A stretch of DNA of 64,000 nt from Psychroserpens algicola (lineage in GTDB: Bacteria; Bacteroidota; Bacteroidia; Flavobacteriales; Flavobacteriaceae), in contig NZ_JACNMJ010000007.1 in NCBI RefSeq assembly GCF_014526325.1, forward strand, positions 1 to 64,000. Reading direction: 5' to 3'. Shown piece by piece: positions 46,127-55,361 of the stretch. The notes under the pieces are model-generated. The model was not told the origin of the DNA. It worked only from the letters and a program-made list of their open reading frames with translations, and searched no databases. Position numbers and translations under genes: made by a program. Each line of letters begins with the position of its first letter. Within the stretch, counting starts at the first letter, position 1.

Positions 46127-47323
46127 TTATTTGGTATAAAAATCTTCAATTGCTGTGTTTAATCGTAATAAATCACTTTCATTACAATTGGATTTAGCTT
46201 TTAAATATACAATCTGGTTAATTAATGTTTTAATATCACTTTCATCTTTTCCAGATTTTTTAGCTAAACTTTTTACAAATTTATCATCTAAAATCTGCGT
46301 GTCTAAATAATACACACGACGAATGTACTCTAAGAAATAAGTGATTTTTTTGTCTATTAAATTGTTGTGGTCTTTTGTTTCGTAATACAAATTACCAATA
46401 GTTTTGATAAATTCTATTGTGGTATTTCTAATTGGTGTTTTGATATTGACAATACGTTGTTTTCTTTTGGCATTAAAAATCATGAAGAGTACTGCGCTTA
46501 ATAGTCCCAAATACCAAGCCCATTTTAGTGGTGGCTGGCTAAAAATATAACGTAATGGAGATCGGTCGAGCTCTTCTCTTACTTTGTTTCTGGAATCAAA
46601 ATAAATGGTGTCATCACTTAAATACGACATGACGCTGGATACATATTTGTGATTGGATCTCTTGAGTAAATTATAATTTGTAAAAGCAGTAGGCTGTAAA
46701 TGCAAATAAAATTGACCACTTCCCCAAGGTATTTTTATAAAATTGGTGCGTATAGAATCATTAAATTTTTGGTAACCTAAAACCGTCGTGGATAGTGTAT
46801 CTATTTTAGAAAAATAAATATTACTTAAATCTTTATCTATCGTTATGGAATCATTTACGAGCCTCGGATTAGAAAACGAGAGTTCTGCTTTTCCGCTAAA
46901 GCTATAATCGGTCCTGGTATCAAAACCAAGAGAGTCTATTAAGCGTTCAGGAAAGTAACTACTAGAAATAAAAATATCATTTCCGTAGGAAGCAAAATCC
47001 ATTAATTCTTGAGCAGAAGTATTGTCTATATTGGGATAGTCATCAATTACAACATATGTTCCAGTAGTAAGATATGTACTGTCTTCCCAACTGTAATAAT
47101 CGTCAAAAAATTCATAAGGTGTTACTTTAATTGACTGAACTTTACTTTCTGGGAATAAGTTTTTTAGCTCTTCGTGAAAAACATATGTTCCATACGGTAT
47201 TTTATGTTTTTCATTATAGGTTTTTTGCCAATTGACTGGTCGTGGTATTGAAAACTCAACAGCAATAAGACCTACAATAAGTAGTACCAGAATCCCAATA
47301 TATATTTTTAAAGATTTACTCAT
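46127..47323 (-). CDS. DUF4350 membrane protein
   Basis: 398 residues: one N-terminal helix (IYIGILVLLIVGLIAVEFS), an extracytoplasmic DUF4350 domain (PYGTYVFHEELKNLFP, YVVIDDYPNIDNTSAQELMDFA) and a second helix (WAWYLGLLSAVLFMIFNA) with a cytoplasmic tail. Part of the MoxR operon; overlaps the DUF4129 gene by 4 bases. Confidence 0.85.
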   Translation of the reverse strand: MSKSLKIYIGILVLLIVGLIAVEFSIPRPVNWQKTYNEKHKIPYGTYVFHEELKNLFPESKVQSIKVTPYEFFDDYYSWEDSTYLTTGTYVVIDDYPNIDNTSAQELMDFASYGNDIFISSSYFPERLIDSLGFDTRTDYSFSGKAELSFSNPRLVNDSITIDKDLSNIYFSKIDTLSTTVLGYQKFNDSIRTNFIKIPWGSGQFYLHLQPTAFTNYNLLKRSNHKYVSSVMSYLSDDTIYFDSRNKVREELDRSPLRYIFSQPPLKWAWYLGLLSAVLFMIFNAKRKQRIVNIKTPIRNTTIEFIKTIGNLYYETKDHNNLIDKKITYFLEYIRRVYYLDTQILDDKFVKSLAKKSGKDESDIKTLINQIVYLKAKSNCNESDLLRLNTAIEDFYTK

Positions 47324-48078
47324 TTTTTCATTGAATTTAAAAATTGAGTAAATGCATCTTTGGCTTTTTTAAATTGAAGTTCATCAATGTCAAATTCGCC
47401 ATACCAAATGTAATTATAGAGGTAAGAGGTATATGAAAATTCTTTTTTTGTAGCCTCTTTTTTAATCTCCAGATAATAGTCACTATTAGTTTTTTCTACA
47501 TCATAATCTATGATTTCTGCTTCAGAAAGTATTTTAAGTAACCATAGGTAGTAATAGCGAATTGCTAATCTGTAGTTATTTTCACTTTCAGCACTTTTAA
47601 TTAGTGATTGGAAATCGGTTTGGTAAATATTAGTTTCTATATCAGTAACAGGAATTATACTTTTGTCTGAAGACTTTCCAAAGACCCAATTACCTTCCTT
47701 ATTCATAATGGCTTTGACAATAAAAAAGACGACAAGTAATAAAAGCACAATATAGAAGATATTAAGCGCCATATCGGTTACATCTGCAGCTCTGGCATCC
47801 GTATTAATATCAAATAAGTCTTTAAAGAAATCGGATAACCACTGTTTAAAGCGCGTCCACCAGCCTGAATTCTCAACGGTTCGTTCATATACAAACTCAT
47901 CGCCGGAATAAGTTTCATTTAAGTCTTCGTATTCGCGTTTTTCAATATAATCGGTGTCTATTTGTACAGAGTCTTGTGCGGTTTGTAAATGTAGTGCATA
48001 ACTGTAGCTGACTGCATTTGAGCTGAGCGGTATTCCGAAGAACAATAACGCGATATATAAGTAGGAATATCTATTCAC
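47320..48078 (-). CDS. DUF4129 membrane protein
   Basis: 252 residues: a signal-like start (YSYLYIALLFFGIPLSSNA), an acidic periplasmic stretch, a central membrane helix (IFYIVLLLLVVFFIVKAIM) and a cytoplasmic DUF4129 region (NNYRLAIRYYYLWLLKILSEAEII, YTSYLYNYIWYGEFDID). Part of the MoxR operon; the gene starts inside the end of the upstream gene (8-bp overlap). Confidence 0.85.
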   Translation of the reverse strand: MNRYSYLYIALLFFGIPLSSNAVSYSYALHLQTAQDSVQIDTDYIEKREYEDLNETYSGDEFVYERTVENSGWWTRFKQWLSDFFKDLFDINTDARAADVTDMALNIFYIVLLLLVVFFIVKAIMNKEGNWVFGKSSDKSIIPVTDIETNIYQTDFQSLIKSAESENNYRLAIRYYYLWLLKILSEAEIIDYDVEKTNSDYYLEIKKEATKKEFSYTSYLYNYIWYGEFDIDELQFKKAKDAFTQFLNSMKK

Positions 48079-49012
48079 CTTCTCCGATTAAATCAATATC
48101 ACTCTTGGTATTTATATTTTCGTTGTCTTCTTTCAGACTGTAAAAAATGACACCTTGATTGAGTTGCACAATAACATTTAATAAACTACCAACAATAAAT
48201 GACAGTAAAAAAATGACGAGTAATATGATGGTCATTGTTTTTTGAATCTCCGTTGGGTCTGGATTATAACCAGGTTCGACATCGATAAATAAATTGACAA
48301 TACCAAAGATATAAGGTACAAAGGTGACGACCATTTGTGCTAAGTAAGCCATTACAAAAAAGATACCGACACTTCCTATTGCTGCCCAGAATTTACGACT
48401 CATAAGCGACCAGAAATAACCAAAACTTTCCCAGATGCCTTTTTTCTGCTCTAAATATTCCATTAATCCACCTTGATAGAATAAACTAACGCCTCCAACA
48501 ACTAAGGGAAGTAACAGCATACCAATGATAGTAATGGATAATATAAACGAAACAATTCCGGCAAAAATGGCAATTGGAATTAAAATGAGTAATCCGCAAA
48601 TTAGAAAAACTAGTATTTTACCAATATTATGTTTATAGGATTTTATAATATCAGAGGCGCTAAAATGTTTGCCATCATGTTTGACATAAAGTTTCAAATA
48701 AATTGGTACAAATGCATAGGAAATAATTGCAGCGACCACACCAATAATTAAAAAAACGATAAACAGCAAAGCGAAAAGCCCTGAGTTTTCATTTATGTAT
48801 TTTTCAAGGGCATTGACATTACCATTGACAAACCCACCAAAAACAATATCTGTATAAAACTTACTAATGAAGTAAGTCATAACCATTAAAATCAACAGAA
48901 AAGCGCCATTAATAATAAAAAAGTGCTTATATAAGTGCTTGCCGTTTTGCTTTAAAAACGCAAACGTATCTTGAAAATACTCTCCAAAACCTCTTGATTT
49001 ATATAGCAGCAT
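48071..49012 (-). CDS. Multi-pass membrane protein of the MoxR cluster
   Basis: 313 residues with about six membrane segments (HFFIINGAFLLILMVMTYF, LLFIVFLIIGVVAAIISYAF, ILVFLICGLLILIPIAIFAG and others), beginning FGEYFQDTFAFLKQNGKHLYKHF. Not assigned to a named family; DUF4013-like proteins look similar. Overlaps the SpoIIM gene by 14 bases. Confidence 0.75.
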   Translation of the reverse strand: MLLYKSRGFGEYFQDTFAFLKQNGKHLYKHFFIINGAFLLILMVMTYFISKFYTDIVFGGFVNGNVNALEKYINENSGLFALLFIVFLIIGVVAAIISYAFVPIYLKLYVKHDGKHFSASDIIKSYKHNIGKILVFLICGLLILIPIAIFAGIVSFILSITIIGMLLLPLVVGGVSLFYQGGLMEYLEQKKGIWESFGYFWSLMSRKFWAAIGSVGIFFVMAYLAQMVVTFVPYIFGIVNLFIDVEPGYNPDPTEIQKTMTIILLVIFLLSFIVGSLLNVIVQLNQGVIFYSLKEDNENINTKSDIDLIGEGE

Positions 49013-49979
49013 GGGCTTTTTTTAATTGTTTGTGAACTATAAATGGATAGATAAAATAGTAAAATGAAATAAAGCCAAGCGTACTTACAATAATAGTTAC
49101 AGATACCCAAGGCGGCATGGTTGTATTGGCATATCGAGTAACATAGCCTTCTAAAAATGCGGCGACTATGGTAAATGGAATGGTGCTTAAAAATATTTTG
49201 AATGAATCTTTAAATCCGATTTTTAAGGACATCATTCGAGAGTATGTTTTAGGAAATAAAACACTGGCACCTAAAATTAAGCCTGCTGCAGCTTCAATAA
49301 CCATAGCAAAAATTTCGAAGCTTCCATGTATCCAAATGCCTCTAACGCTTGCCCATAAGGTGTTAAACTCATAAAACATATATTGAAATGAACCAACCAT
49401 TATACTGTTGTACATGAGTATGAGAACAGAACCAATGCCTCCAAAAATGCCCCAAAAATAGTTATTAATGGCAACTCGTAAATTATTGTAAAGAATACCT
49501 AAAAAAGTTCCCCAATTTGTATTGGTGCCATAGATGGCTGTTGGGTTTCCGTTTTCAATATTTTCTTTAGTTTGATTCACATAACCATCCGATAATATGA
49601 GTCTCACAAAGTTTTCATCCTTTGCAGAGGATAGGACGCCAATACTCAGGAAAATTCCAAAAAGTATAAAAGCATAAAGGATATAACGCCTGTATTCATA
49701 GACGATAAGCGGAACTTCAGTTTTCCAGAAATGAACAAATCGATTCGTGTCCTGACGTTTCGTTTTATAAATTTTTTGAAAAGCTTTAGCTGCTAGGTTG
49801 TTTAAATAAAGAATTGTTTTACTTTTGGGATAGTAAGTTTGAGCGTAAGACAAATCATTTACTAACTGAATGTAAAGTGTTGCAAGTTCGTCAGGGTTTT
49901 TAAGGGTTTTACCAAAAATAGCCTTTTCAAAATTGAGCCACTTTTCCTTATTCTGCTTAATAAATGCCACTTCTCTCAT
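48999..49979 (-). CDS. Stage II sporulation protein M (SpoIIM)-like membrane protein
   Basis: 326 residues: a cytoplasmic N terminus (REVAFIKQNKEKWLNFE), then about five membrane helices with FGGIGSVLILMYNSIMVGSFQYMF and GIWIHGSFEIFAMVIEAAAGLILG, the SpoIIM signature. The name comes from Bacillus; here it is the first gene of the MoxR operon and has nothing to do with sporulation. Its ATG is 23 bases from the divergent RDD start. Confidence 0.88.
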   Translation of the reverse strand: MREVAFIKQNKEKWLNFEKAIFGKTLKNPDELATLYIQLVNDLSYAQTYYPKSKTILYLNNLAAKAFQKIYKTKRQDTNRFVHFWKTEVPLIVYEYRRYILYAFILFGIFLSIGVLSSAKDENFVRLILSDGYVNQTKENIENGNPTAIYGTNTNWGTFLGILYNNLRVAINNYFWGIFGGIGSVLILMYNSIMVGSFQYMFYEFNTLWASVRGIWIHGSFEIFAMVIEAAAGLILGASVLFPKTYSRMMSLKIGFKDSFKIFLSTIPFTIVAAFLEGYVTRYANTTMPPWVSVTIIVSTLGFISFYYFIYPFIVHKQLKKAHAAI

Positions 49980-50002
49980 AAGCTTTCAAATTAAAGCAAT
50001 TA

Positions 50003-50743
50003 ATGGTAGAGTTACAAATAAATACGACACAAAACGTGAATATAAATTTCATTGCTGCAAGCATTGGAGAACGTATGCTGGCCTATGTCATTGATATTGT
50101 AATTAAAATCGCTTATGTGCTAGGTTTTGGTTATATCGTTTTTGATATATTCAAATTTGATGATGTATTTAATGATCTGGATGGCTGGTCTCAACAAGCC
50201 GTATATGTTATTTTTATGCTGCCTGTTTTGTTTTACACGCTAACACTCGAATCTATATTTGAAGGACAAACTTTAGGGAAGCGTATTATGAAAATCAAAG
50301 TGGTTAAGATCGATGGTTATCAGGCGTCTTTTCCAGATTATCTAATCCGATGGTCGTTGCGAGCTATTGATATGATTATGTTTGGAGTGGTTGGTTTAAT
50401 TACGATTGTAAGTAGTAAAAAAAGTCAGCGTTTAGGCGATATGTCGGCAGGAACCTCTGTAATTTCATTAAAAAGTAATGTCAATATTAGTCATACGATA
50501 CTAGAAGAGTTAGACGATAGTTATCAGCCCACATATCCTAATGTGATTAAGTTGTCTGATAATGATGCACGTATCATCAAAGAAACCTATGTAAGAGCGA
50601 AAGCAGCAAAAGATTACGAAACACTTATTAAACTGCGGAAAAAGATAATTCAAGTTGTCGAAATCAAAGAATTTAATGACACCGATATTGAATTTATTGA
50701 TACGATTCTGAAAGATTATAATTACTACACCCAAGGAATGTAA
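50003..50743 (+). CDS. RDD-family membrane protein
   Basis: 246 residues: INFIAASIGERMLAYVIDIVIKIAYVLGFG and SIFEGQTLGKRIMKIKVVKIDGYQ are the RDD signatures, with DYLIRWSLRAIDM after. Three or four membrane helices and a soluble C-terminal tail. Divergently linked to the MoxR operon, a known association; ion transport role suspected for some relatives. Confidence 0.9.
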   Translation: MVELQINTTQNVNINFIAASIGERMLAYVIDIVIKIAYVLGFGYIVFDIFKFDDVFNDLDGWSQQAVYVIFMLPVLFYTLTLESIFEGQTLGKRIMKIKVVKIDGYQASFPDYLIRWSLRAIDMIMFGVVGLITIVSSKKSQRLGDMSAGTSVISLKSNVNISHTILEELDDSYQPTYPNVIKLSDNDARIIKETYVRAKAAKDYETLIKLRKKIIQVVEIKEFNDTDIEFIDTILKDYNYYTQGM

Positions 50744-50748
50744 GCAGA

Positions 50749-51054
50749 GAACCAAATTTCTTTTTTAAGAAATTTGTGTGAATCGCTTATTCCGAACTTG
50801 ATTCGGAATCTCATAAGCATTAAGAAACCATCGAACCAAATTTCTTTTTTAAGACATTTGTGTGAATCGCTTATTCCGAACTTGATTCGGAATCTCATAA
50901 GCACTAAGAAACCATCGAACCAAATTTCTTTTTTAAGACATTTGTGTGAATCGCTTATTCTGAACTTGATTCGGAATCTCATAAGCATTAAGAAACCATC
51001 GAACCAAATTTCTTTTTTAAGACATTTGTGTGAATCGCTTGTTCCGAACCTGAC
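50749..51054. repeat. 84-bp tandem repeat, 3.6 copies, each with nested hairpins
   Basis: Copies begin at 50749, 50833, 50917 and 51001, exactly 84 bp apart; the last is truncated and diverged. Each unit carries AAATTTCTT...AAGAAATTT (perfect only in copy 1) and a hairpin ATTCCGAA-CTTGA-TTCGGAAT (50789-50809 in copy 1) extended by GCTT/AAGC. In copy 3 a C to T change keeps the stem through a G-T pair. The rest of the 50744-51136 gap holds only the promoter of the next gene. Because 84 is a multiple of 3 the array is open in several frames, but no coding signal is seen. Confidence 0.92.
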
Positions 51055-51107
51055 TTTTTATCATCCAAATAATTATCCTTAATTAAGGAAATTTCAATTA
51101 AGCAAAG

Positions 51108-51115
51108 TATTTTTG
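51108..51115 (+). promoter_or_regulatory. -7 element of the TRIC-family gene
   Basis: TATTTTTG is a TAnnTTTG match 21 bases before ATG 51137. It covers the TTG at 51113, so that codon cannot be the translation start of a transcript made from here. Confidence 0.6.
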
Positions 51116-51136
51116 CATCACAATTACTATAGGTAT

Positions 51137-51748
51137 ATGTTTTTTCAAGTCATCGATATTTTAGGAACTATTGCTTTTGCCATATCTGGTGTTTTAGTGG
51201 CACTAGAAAAGCGTATGGATGCTTTTGGTGTATTGATTATCGCCTTTGTTACAGCAGTTGGAGGCGGAACCTTACGTGATGTTATGATTGGAATCCATCC
51301 AGTATCATGGATGACCAATATGACTTATGTTTATGTTATTGTAGCTTCTGCGGTCTTTGCTGTTTTACTTCGGTATAAAATTAACTACCTACGACGTTCA
51401 CTCTTTTTATTTGATACCATTGGTATTGGTTTGTATACTGTTGTTGGTATTGAAACAGGAATAGTAGCTGGCTTACACCCCATTATCTGTATAGCCTTAG
51501 GAACGATGACAGCTTGTTTTGGAGGTGTGCTTCGTGATATTTTATGTAATGAAATTCCTGTGATTTTCAGAAAAGAAATTTATGCTACAGCATGTATTTT
51601 AGGCGGATTAACGTATTTCCTTCTGCGGAAGTTTGTAGCAGATAGTAATTTTATCTTTGTAATTGCCGGACTCATCGTCATTATAGTTCGACTATTAGCT
51701 GTAAAATTAAAAATTAGCTTACCGAGTTTATACAAGGACAAGGCTTAG
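51137..51748 (+). CDS. TRIC/UPF0126 cation channel-family protein
   Basis: 203 residues from MFFQVIDILGTIAFAISG. Two similar halves, each with a glycine-rich turn (AVGGGTLRDVMIG and ACFGGVLRDILCNE) between membrane helices, the signature of prokaryotic TRIC channels (YicG family), which pass monovalent cations. Start chosen at 51137 because of the promoter position. Ends 1 base from the convergent tlpA-like stop. Confidence 0.9.
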   Translation: MFFQVIDILGTIAFAISGVLVALEKRMDAFGVLIIAFVTAVGGGTLRDVMIGIHPVSWMTNMTYVYVIVASAVFAVLLRYKINYLRRSLFLFDTIGIGLYTVVGIETGIVAGLHPIICIALGTMTACFGGVLRDILCNEIPVIFRKEIYATACILGGLTYFLLRKFVADSNFIFVIAGLIVIIVRLLAVKLKISLPSLYKDKA

Positions 51749-51749
51749 C

Positions 51750-52265
51750 TTAGTCATTTAAAAGCGCTTTTATTTCCTTAACGAGCTGGTCTAAACTATT
51801 TTCAGAATAGCCTGTGGAAATATATCTCACTATACCATTTTTATCTATTAGGTAGTTTTTTGGGATATACTTTGTTGCATAAGTGTCCCAAATACTTTTA
51901 TCGGGATCTAAACCGACATTAAAATCAATGCCTTTGTCTTTAAGGCTTTCCATTTTTTGTTTAACAAGCGCCTCATCTTCTCCACGGGAAATAGGAATGA
52001 ATACGAAATCTTCGTCAGCAAAAACTGATAATATTTTATCAGGAATCTCTTTAAATTCCATAATACAAGGTCCACACCATGTTGCCCAAAAGTTAACGAG
52101 TACAACTTTTCCTTTTAGCGATGAAAGTGTTATGGCATCACCTTCAAGCATTTGTACTGTAAAGTCGGCAGCAGTGTCATTAACTTTTAAAAGGGAACCT
52201 TTACTACCTTGTGCAATGCTTGTTAAGCTAAAGAGACTTATTGCTAGAATGATAAGATATTTCAT
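51750..52265 (-). CDS. TlpA-like periplasmic thioredoxin
   Basis: 171 residues with signal peptide (KYLIILAISLFSLTSIAQ) and thioredoxin motif Cys64-Gly-Pro-Cys67 in NFWATWCGPCIMEF, plus the cis-Pro loop YIPKNYLID. Reduces periplasmic disulfides, for example in cytochrome c maturation or peroxide defence. The partner in this organism is not evident. Confidence 0.9.
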   Translation of the reverse strand: MKYLIILAISLFSLTSIAQGSKGSLLKVNDTAADFTVQMLEGDAITLSSLKGKVVLVNFWATWCGPCIMEFKEIPDKILSVFADEDFVFIPISRGEDEALVKQKMESLKDKGIDFNVGLDPDKSIWDTYATKYIPKNYLIDKNGIVRYISTGYSENSLDQLVKEIKALLND

Positions 52266-52330
52266 GAGTGACTGAGGTTGTTTGATCTTACTAATCTAGT
52301 AAAATAAAATGAATGTGACTTTATTACGTA

Positions 52331-52376
52331 AAAAAAACACCTCTCATTATAACCTGTGGGATAATAAGAGGTGTTG
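52331..52376 (-). terminator. dcp terminator
   Basis: Arms AACACCTCTCATTAT and ATAATAAGAGGTGTT pair (one mismatch); read on the minus strand it ends in a U run (complement of the A run at 52331-52337). Confidence 0.82.
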
Positions 52377-52398
52377 TAGGTAAAATCTATCTTATAAA

Positions 52399-54555
52399 TT
52401 ATTTCGTTGTTTCTGGAACAGGAAATCCACGATCACGCATTAGCGCTTCAATTTTAGCATCACGACCTCTAAACAAACGATACGCTTCCGCTGGATCCAT
52501 TGAATTTCTAGGAGCAAATAAAAATTTCACTAATTTTTCTGCCATATCTGCATCGTAGAAACCTCCTGGAGCATCTCTAAATGCTTCCGAAGCATCACTT
52601 GTTAATACATCAGCCCACATATATCCATAATAGGCAGTTGCATAACCTTCACCTGAAAACACGTGCCCGAAATGTGGTGTTCTGTGACGCATCGGCAATT
52701 CGTCAGGCATATTTAACTCGGCTAAAGTTTCACGTTCAAATTTATCGATATCAATATTGGTTGGATCTGCTAAATGAAGTTTCATGTCAATTAAAGCCGA
52801 CGCTAAGTATTCTGTAGTTCCAAATCCTTGATTAAAAGTTGATGCTTTTTTGATTTTTTCAACTAAAGCAGCAGGAATAGGCTCTCCGGTTTTATGGTGT
52901 ACTAAAAATTGATTAATGACCTCGTCAGTAGATAACCAACGCTCTAAGAGTTGCGATTGAAATTCGGTATAATCTCTAACGCCACTATTTAACGTTGGAT
53001 ACTTTACATTACTCGAAAAGAAATGTAAGGCATGCCCAAATTCATGGAAAAAGGTTGTTGCATCATCCCAAGACACCAACACAGCTTCACCAGGAGCTGG
53101 TTTTACAAAATTTGAATTGTTAGACGCTAGGACATTAGTTTCACCTTGAAATGAAGTATAACTTCTGTAGGTGGTTGCCCAGGCTCCAGAACGTTTACCT
53201 TGACGAGAAAACGGATCAAGATACCATAAGCCGATATGCTTACCAGAATCTTTATCGGTCACTTCCCAAACCTTAACATCTTCATGAAATACAGGAACTT
53301 TACCTTCTTCAACGGGTGTGAATTTATAATTAAATAAACGTCCGGCAGTATAAAACAAAGCTTCAGTTAATTTATCTAACTGTAAGTATTGCTTTACTTC
53401 ATCGCTATCTAAATCGTATTTTTTCTGTCTTACTTTTTCAGCATAATAACGATAATCCCAAGGCTCAATAGTAATATTATCTCCGTTAGCATCAGCAATC
53501 GCTTGCATATCAGCAACCTCTTCTTCAACACGAGCAATAGCAGCAGGCCAAACAGCTTCCATTAATGCCATTGCATTTTCAGGTGTTTTAGCCATACGGT
53601 CTTGTAATCGCCATTCGGCATAGTTATCATAACCTAATAAACCAACGCGCTCTTTACGTAATTTTAAAATCTCAGCGATGATATTATTGTTGTCATAGTC
53701 ATCACCATTATCACCACGAGAATAGTAATTGTTCCATACCAATTTTCTCAAATCACGTTCAGTAGAGTAGGTAAGGAATGGATCCATTGATGATCGTGTA
53801 TTCGTGATGGCATATTTTCCGTCTTCACCTTTATCGGTTGCAATTTTTGCTGCAGAACTGATAAACGATTCTGATAATCCACCTAACTGATTTTTATTTA
53901 AGTATGTCACGTAATTTTCTTCATCATGAAGAACATTATTAGAGAACTTTGTATAAAGTGATGATAATTCTTTATTAATTTCAGCGTAACGCTTTTTCTT
54001 TTCGGCATCTAAGTTAGCGCCATTCATTTCAAAACGCTTATACGTAAGATCTACAACACGCTGTTGGTCTGCAGGTAAAGGATTTTTTTGAGAAGCATCA
54101 TAAACGGCTTTAATACGTTGAAACAATTTCTCGTTTTGAGATATTTCCGAATTATAATCGGATAGCTTAGGTGCTAGTTCGGTTTGAATATCTCTAAATT
54201 CAGGTGAAGACATATTACTACTTAAAATTCCGTAATAGGTATATACATCATTAAGTTTTTCACCCGAAGCTTCTAGTGCAACGATGGTATTTTCAAACGT
54301 TGGAGCCTCCGAATCATTGACAATAGCATCGATATCTTTTAAACTTAAAGCCATTCCTGTTTCCATGGCTTCTTTAATATTGTCAACACTCATTTTATCA
54401 AATGCAGGAACGCCTTGATAAGGACCAGTCCATTCTTGCAACAGTACATTGTCGGTATTCATAGCGATAGTATCTTCTTTTTTGGGTTCCTCTTTACAGC
54501 TGGCAAAGAGAACAATGCTACATAAGAGTGTAGCTTTAAGGGATTTTAAAATCAT
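52399..54555 (-). CDS. dcp: Peptidyl-dipeptidase Dcp (M3 metalloprotease), lipoprotein
   Basis: 718 residues. Lipobox LFASC gives a lipid-anchored enzyme. Zinc site HEFGHALH at about residue 505, with the third ligand in the following helix (DYTEFQSQLLERW). The C-terminal region shows GEGYATAYYGYMWADVLTSDA and FRGRDAKIEALMRDRGF, typical of M3A Dcp. Removes dipeptides from C termini of oligopeptides; lipid anchoring suggests nutrient processing in the periplasm. Confidence 0.93.
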   Translation of the reverse strand: MILKSLKATLLCSIVLFASCKEEPKKEDTIAMNTDNVLLQEWTGPYQGVPAFDKMSVDNIKEAMETGMALSLKDIDAIVNDSEAPTFENTIVALEASGEKLNDVYTYYGILSSNMSSPEFRDIQTELAPKLSDYNSEISQNEKLFQRIKAVYDASQKNPLPADQQRVVDLTYKRFEMNGANLDAEKKKRYAEINKELSSLYTKFSNNVLHDEENYVTYLNKNQLGGLSESFISSAAKIATDKGEDGKYAITNTRSSMDPFLTYSTERDLRKLVWNNYYSRGDNGDDYDNNNIIAEILKLRKERVGLLGYDNYAEWRLQDRMAKTPENAMALMEAVWPAAIARVEEEVADMQAIADANGDNITIEPWDYRYYAEKVRQKKYDLDSDEVKQYLQLDKLTEALFYTAGRLFNYKFTPVEEGKVPVFHEDVKVWEVTDKDSGKHIGLWYLDPFSRQGKRSGAWATTYRSYTSFQGETNVLASNNSNFVKPAPGEAVLVSWDDATTFFHEFGHALHFFSSNVKYPTLNSGVRDYTEFQSQLLERWLSTDEVINQFLVHHKTGEPIPAALVEKIKKASTFNQGFGTTEYLASALIDMKLHLADPTNIDIDKFERETLAELNMPDELPMRHRTPHFGHVFSGEGYATAYYGYMWADVLTSDASEAFRDAPGGFYDADMAEKLVKFLFAPRNSMDPAEAYRLFRGRDAKIEALMRDRGFPVPETTK

Positions 54556-54648
54556 TGAAATTAGTATTAGTTTTTAAGTGTTCAAGGTACTTAAAATAGA
54601 TGAGTTAGATTGTTGTGAATTTGTTAAAATCTATGGGTTTGGGAGGTT

Positions 54649-55356
54649 TCAATCTAAAATCTCAACACGCCTGATATAGACGTTTTTAAGCGGCCAGTCG
54701 GCATCATCAGTTTCAACATTTGCAATGTTATCGGCTACCTCAAGTCCGCTTATCACTTTTCCGAAGATGGTATAATCACCATCTAATTCGCGAACATCTC
54801 GTAGCATGATAAAAAATTCATAAGGTGAAGCTAATTTATAAGGATTTTCTATGTCGCTACTTGGCATCGAAATGACACCTCTGTCATGATGAAATCCGCG
54901 TTTGGTATCGGTTGGCAATAAATACTTCCCAATATAACGTCGTTTGCGCATGACGTCTCTATCATCTGTACTTCCTCCTTGTATGATGTAATTTTCAATC
55001 ACACGATAAAACTGTGTGTTATCGAAATATCCCTTTTTGGCGAGGTAAATAAAATTTGAGCGGTGAAATTTAGTTTCATTAAAAAGTAAAATATCGATGT
55101 TTCCAAAATCGGTAACGATACGGACTTTATTTTCTTTATGTTGTTTGTCATACTGAAGAAAAAACTCCATAGCATTATCTTTCGTAAGCAAGAATGTTGT
55201 GTCTTGTTCTTCGGAAATCGTCTCCACCTGTTCTTCTTTAGTTTGTTTTTCTATTTCGGTAGAATCTATTGTTGGTGTAGGTGTTTTCTTTTGAGATTGT
55301 TTATCTTCACAATTGAATAATAGCAAGCAGAATACTGTAAGCCTTAAAAATCTCAT
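54649..55356 (-). CDS. Cyclophilin-type peptidyl-prolyl isomerase, lipoprotein
   Basis: 235 residues with lipobox LLLFNC (Cys16). A charged linker precedes the cyclophilin domain: VRIVTDFGNIDILLFNE, FDNTQFYRVIENYIIQGG, FHHDRGVISMPSSD and YTIFGKVISGLEVADNIA. The canonical catalytic Arg is in FYRV. Assists folding of exported proteins. Its ATG is only 5 bases from the divergent Nudix ATG. Confidence 0.88.
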   Translation of the reverse strand: MRFLRLTVFCLLLFNCEDKQSQKKTPTPTIDSTEIEKQTKEEQVETISEEQDTTFLLTKDNAMEFFLQYDKQHKENKVRIVTDFGNIDILLFNETKFHRSNFIYLAKKGYFDNTQFYRVIENYIIQGGSTDDRDVMRKRRYIGKYLLPTDTKRGFHHDRGVISMPSSDIENPYKLASPYEFFIMLRDVRELDGDYTIFGKVISGLEVADNIANVETDDADWPLKNVYIRRVEILD

Positions 55357-55361
55357 GAATA

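Noticed and set aside
48999-49979. SpoIIM as evidence of sporulation
   Set aside because: Flavobacteriaceae do not sporulate; the gene belongs to the MoxR operon and the name is historical.
50725-51082. Long frames on both strands across the 84-bp repeats, and a possible CRISPR array
   Set aside because: The period is a multiple of 3, so an open unit stays open in every copy; products are low-complexity repeats with no start signal. There are no unique spacers between repeats, so it is not CRISPR.
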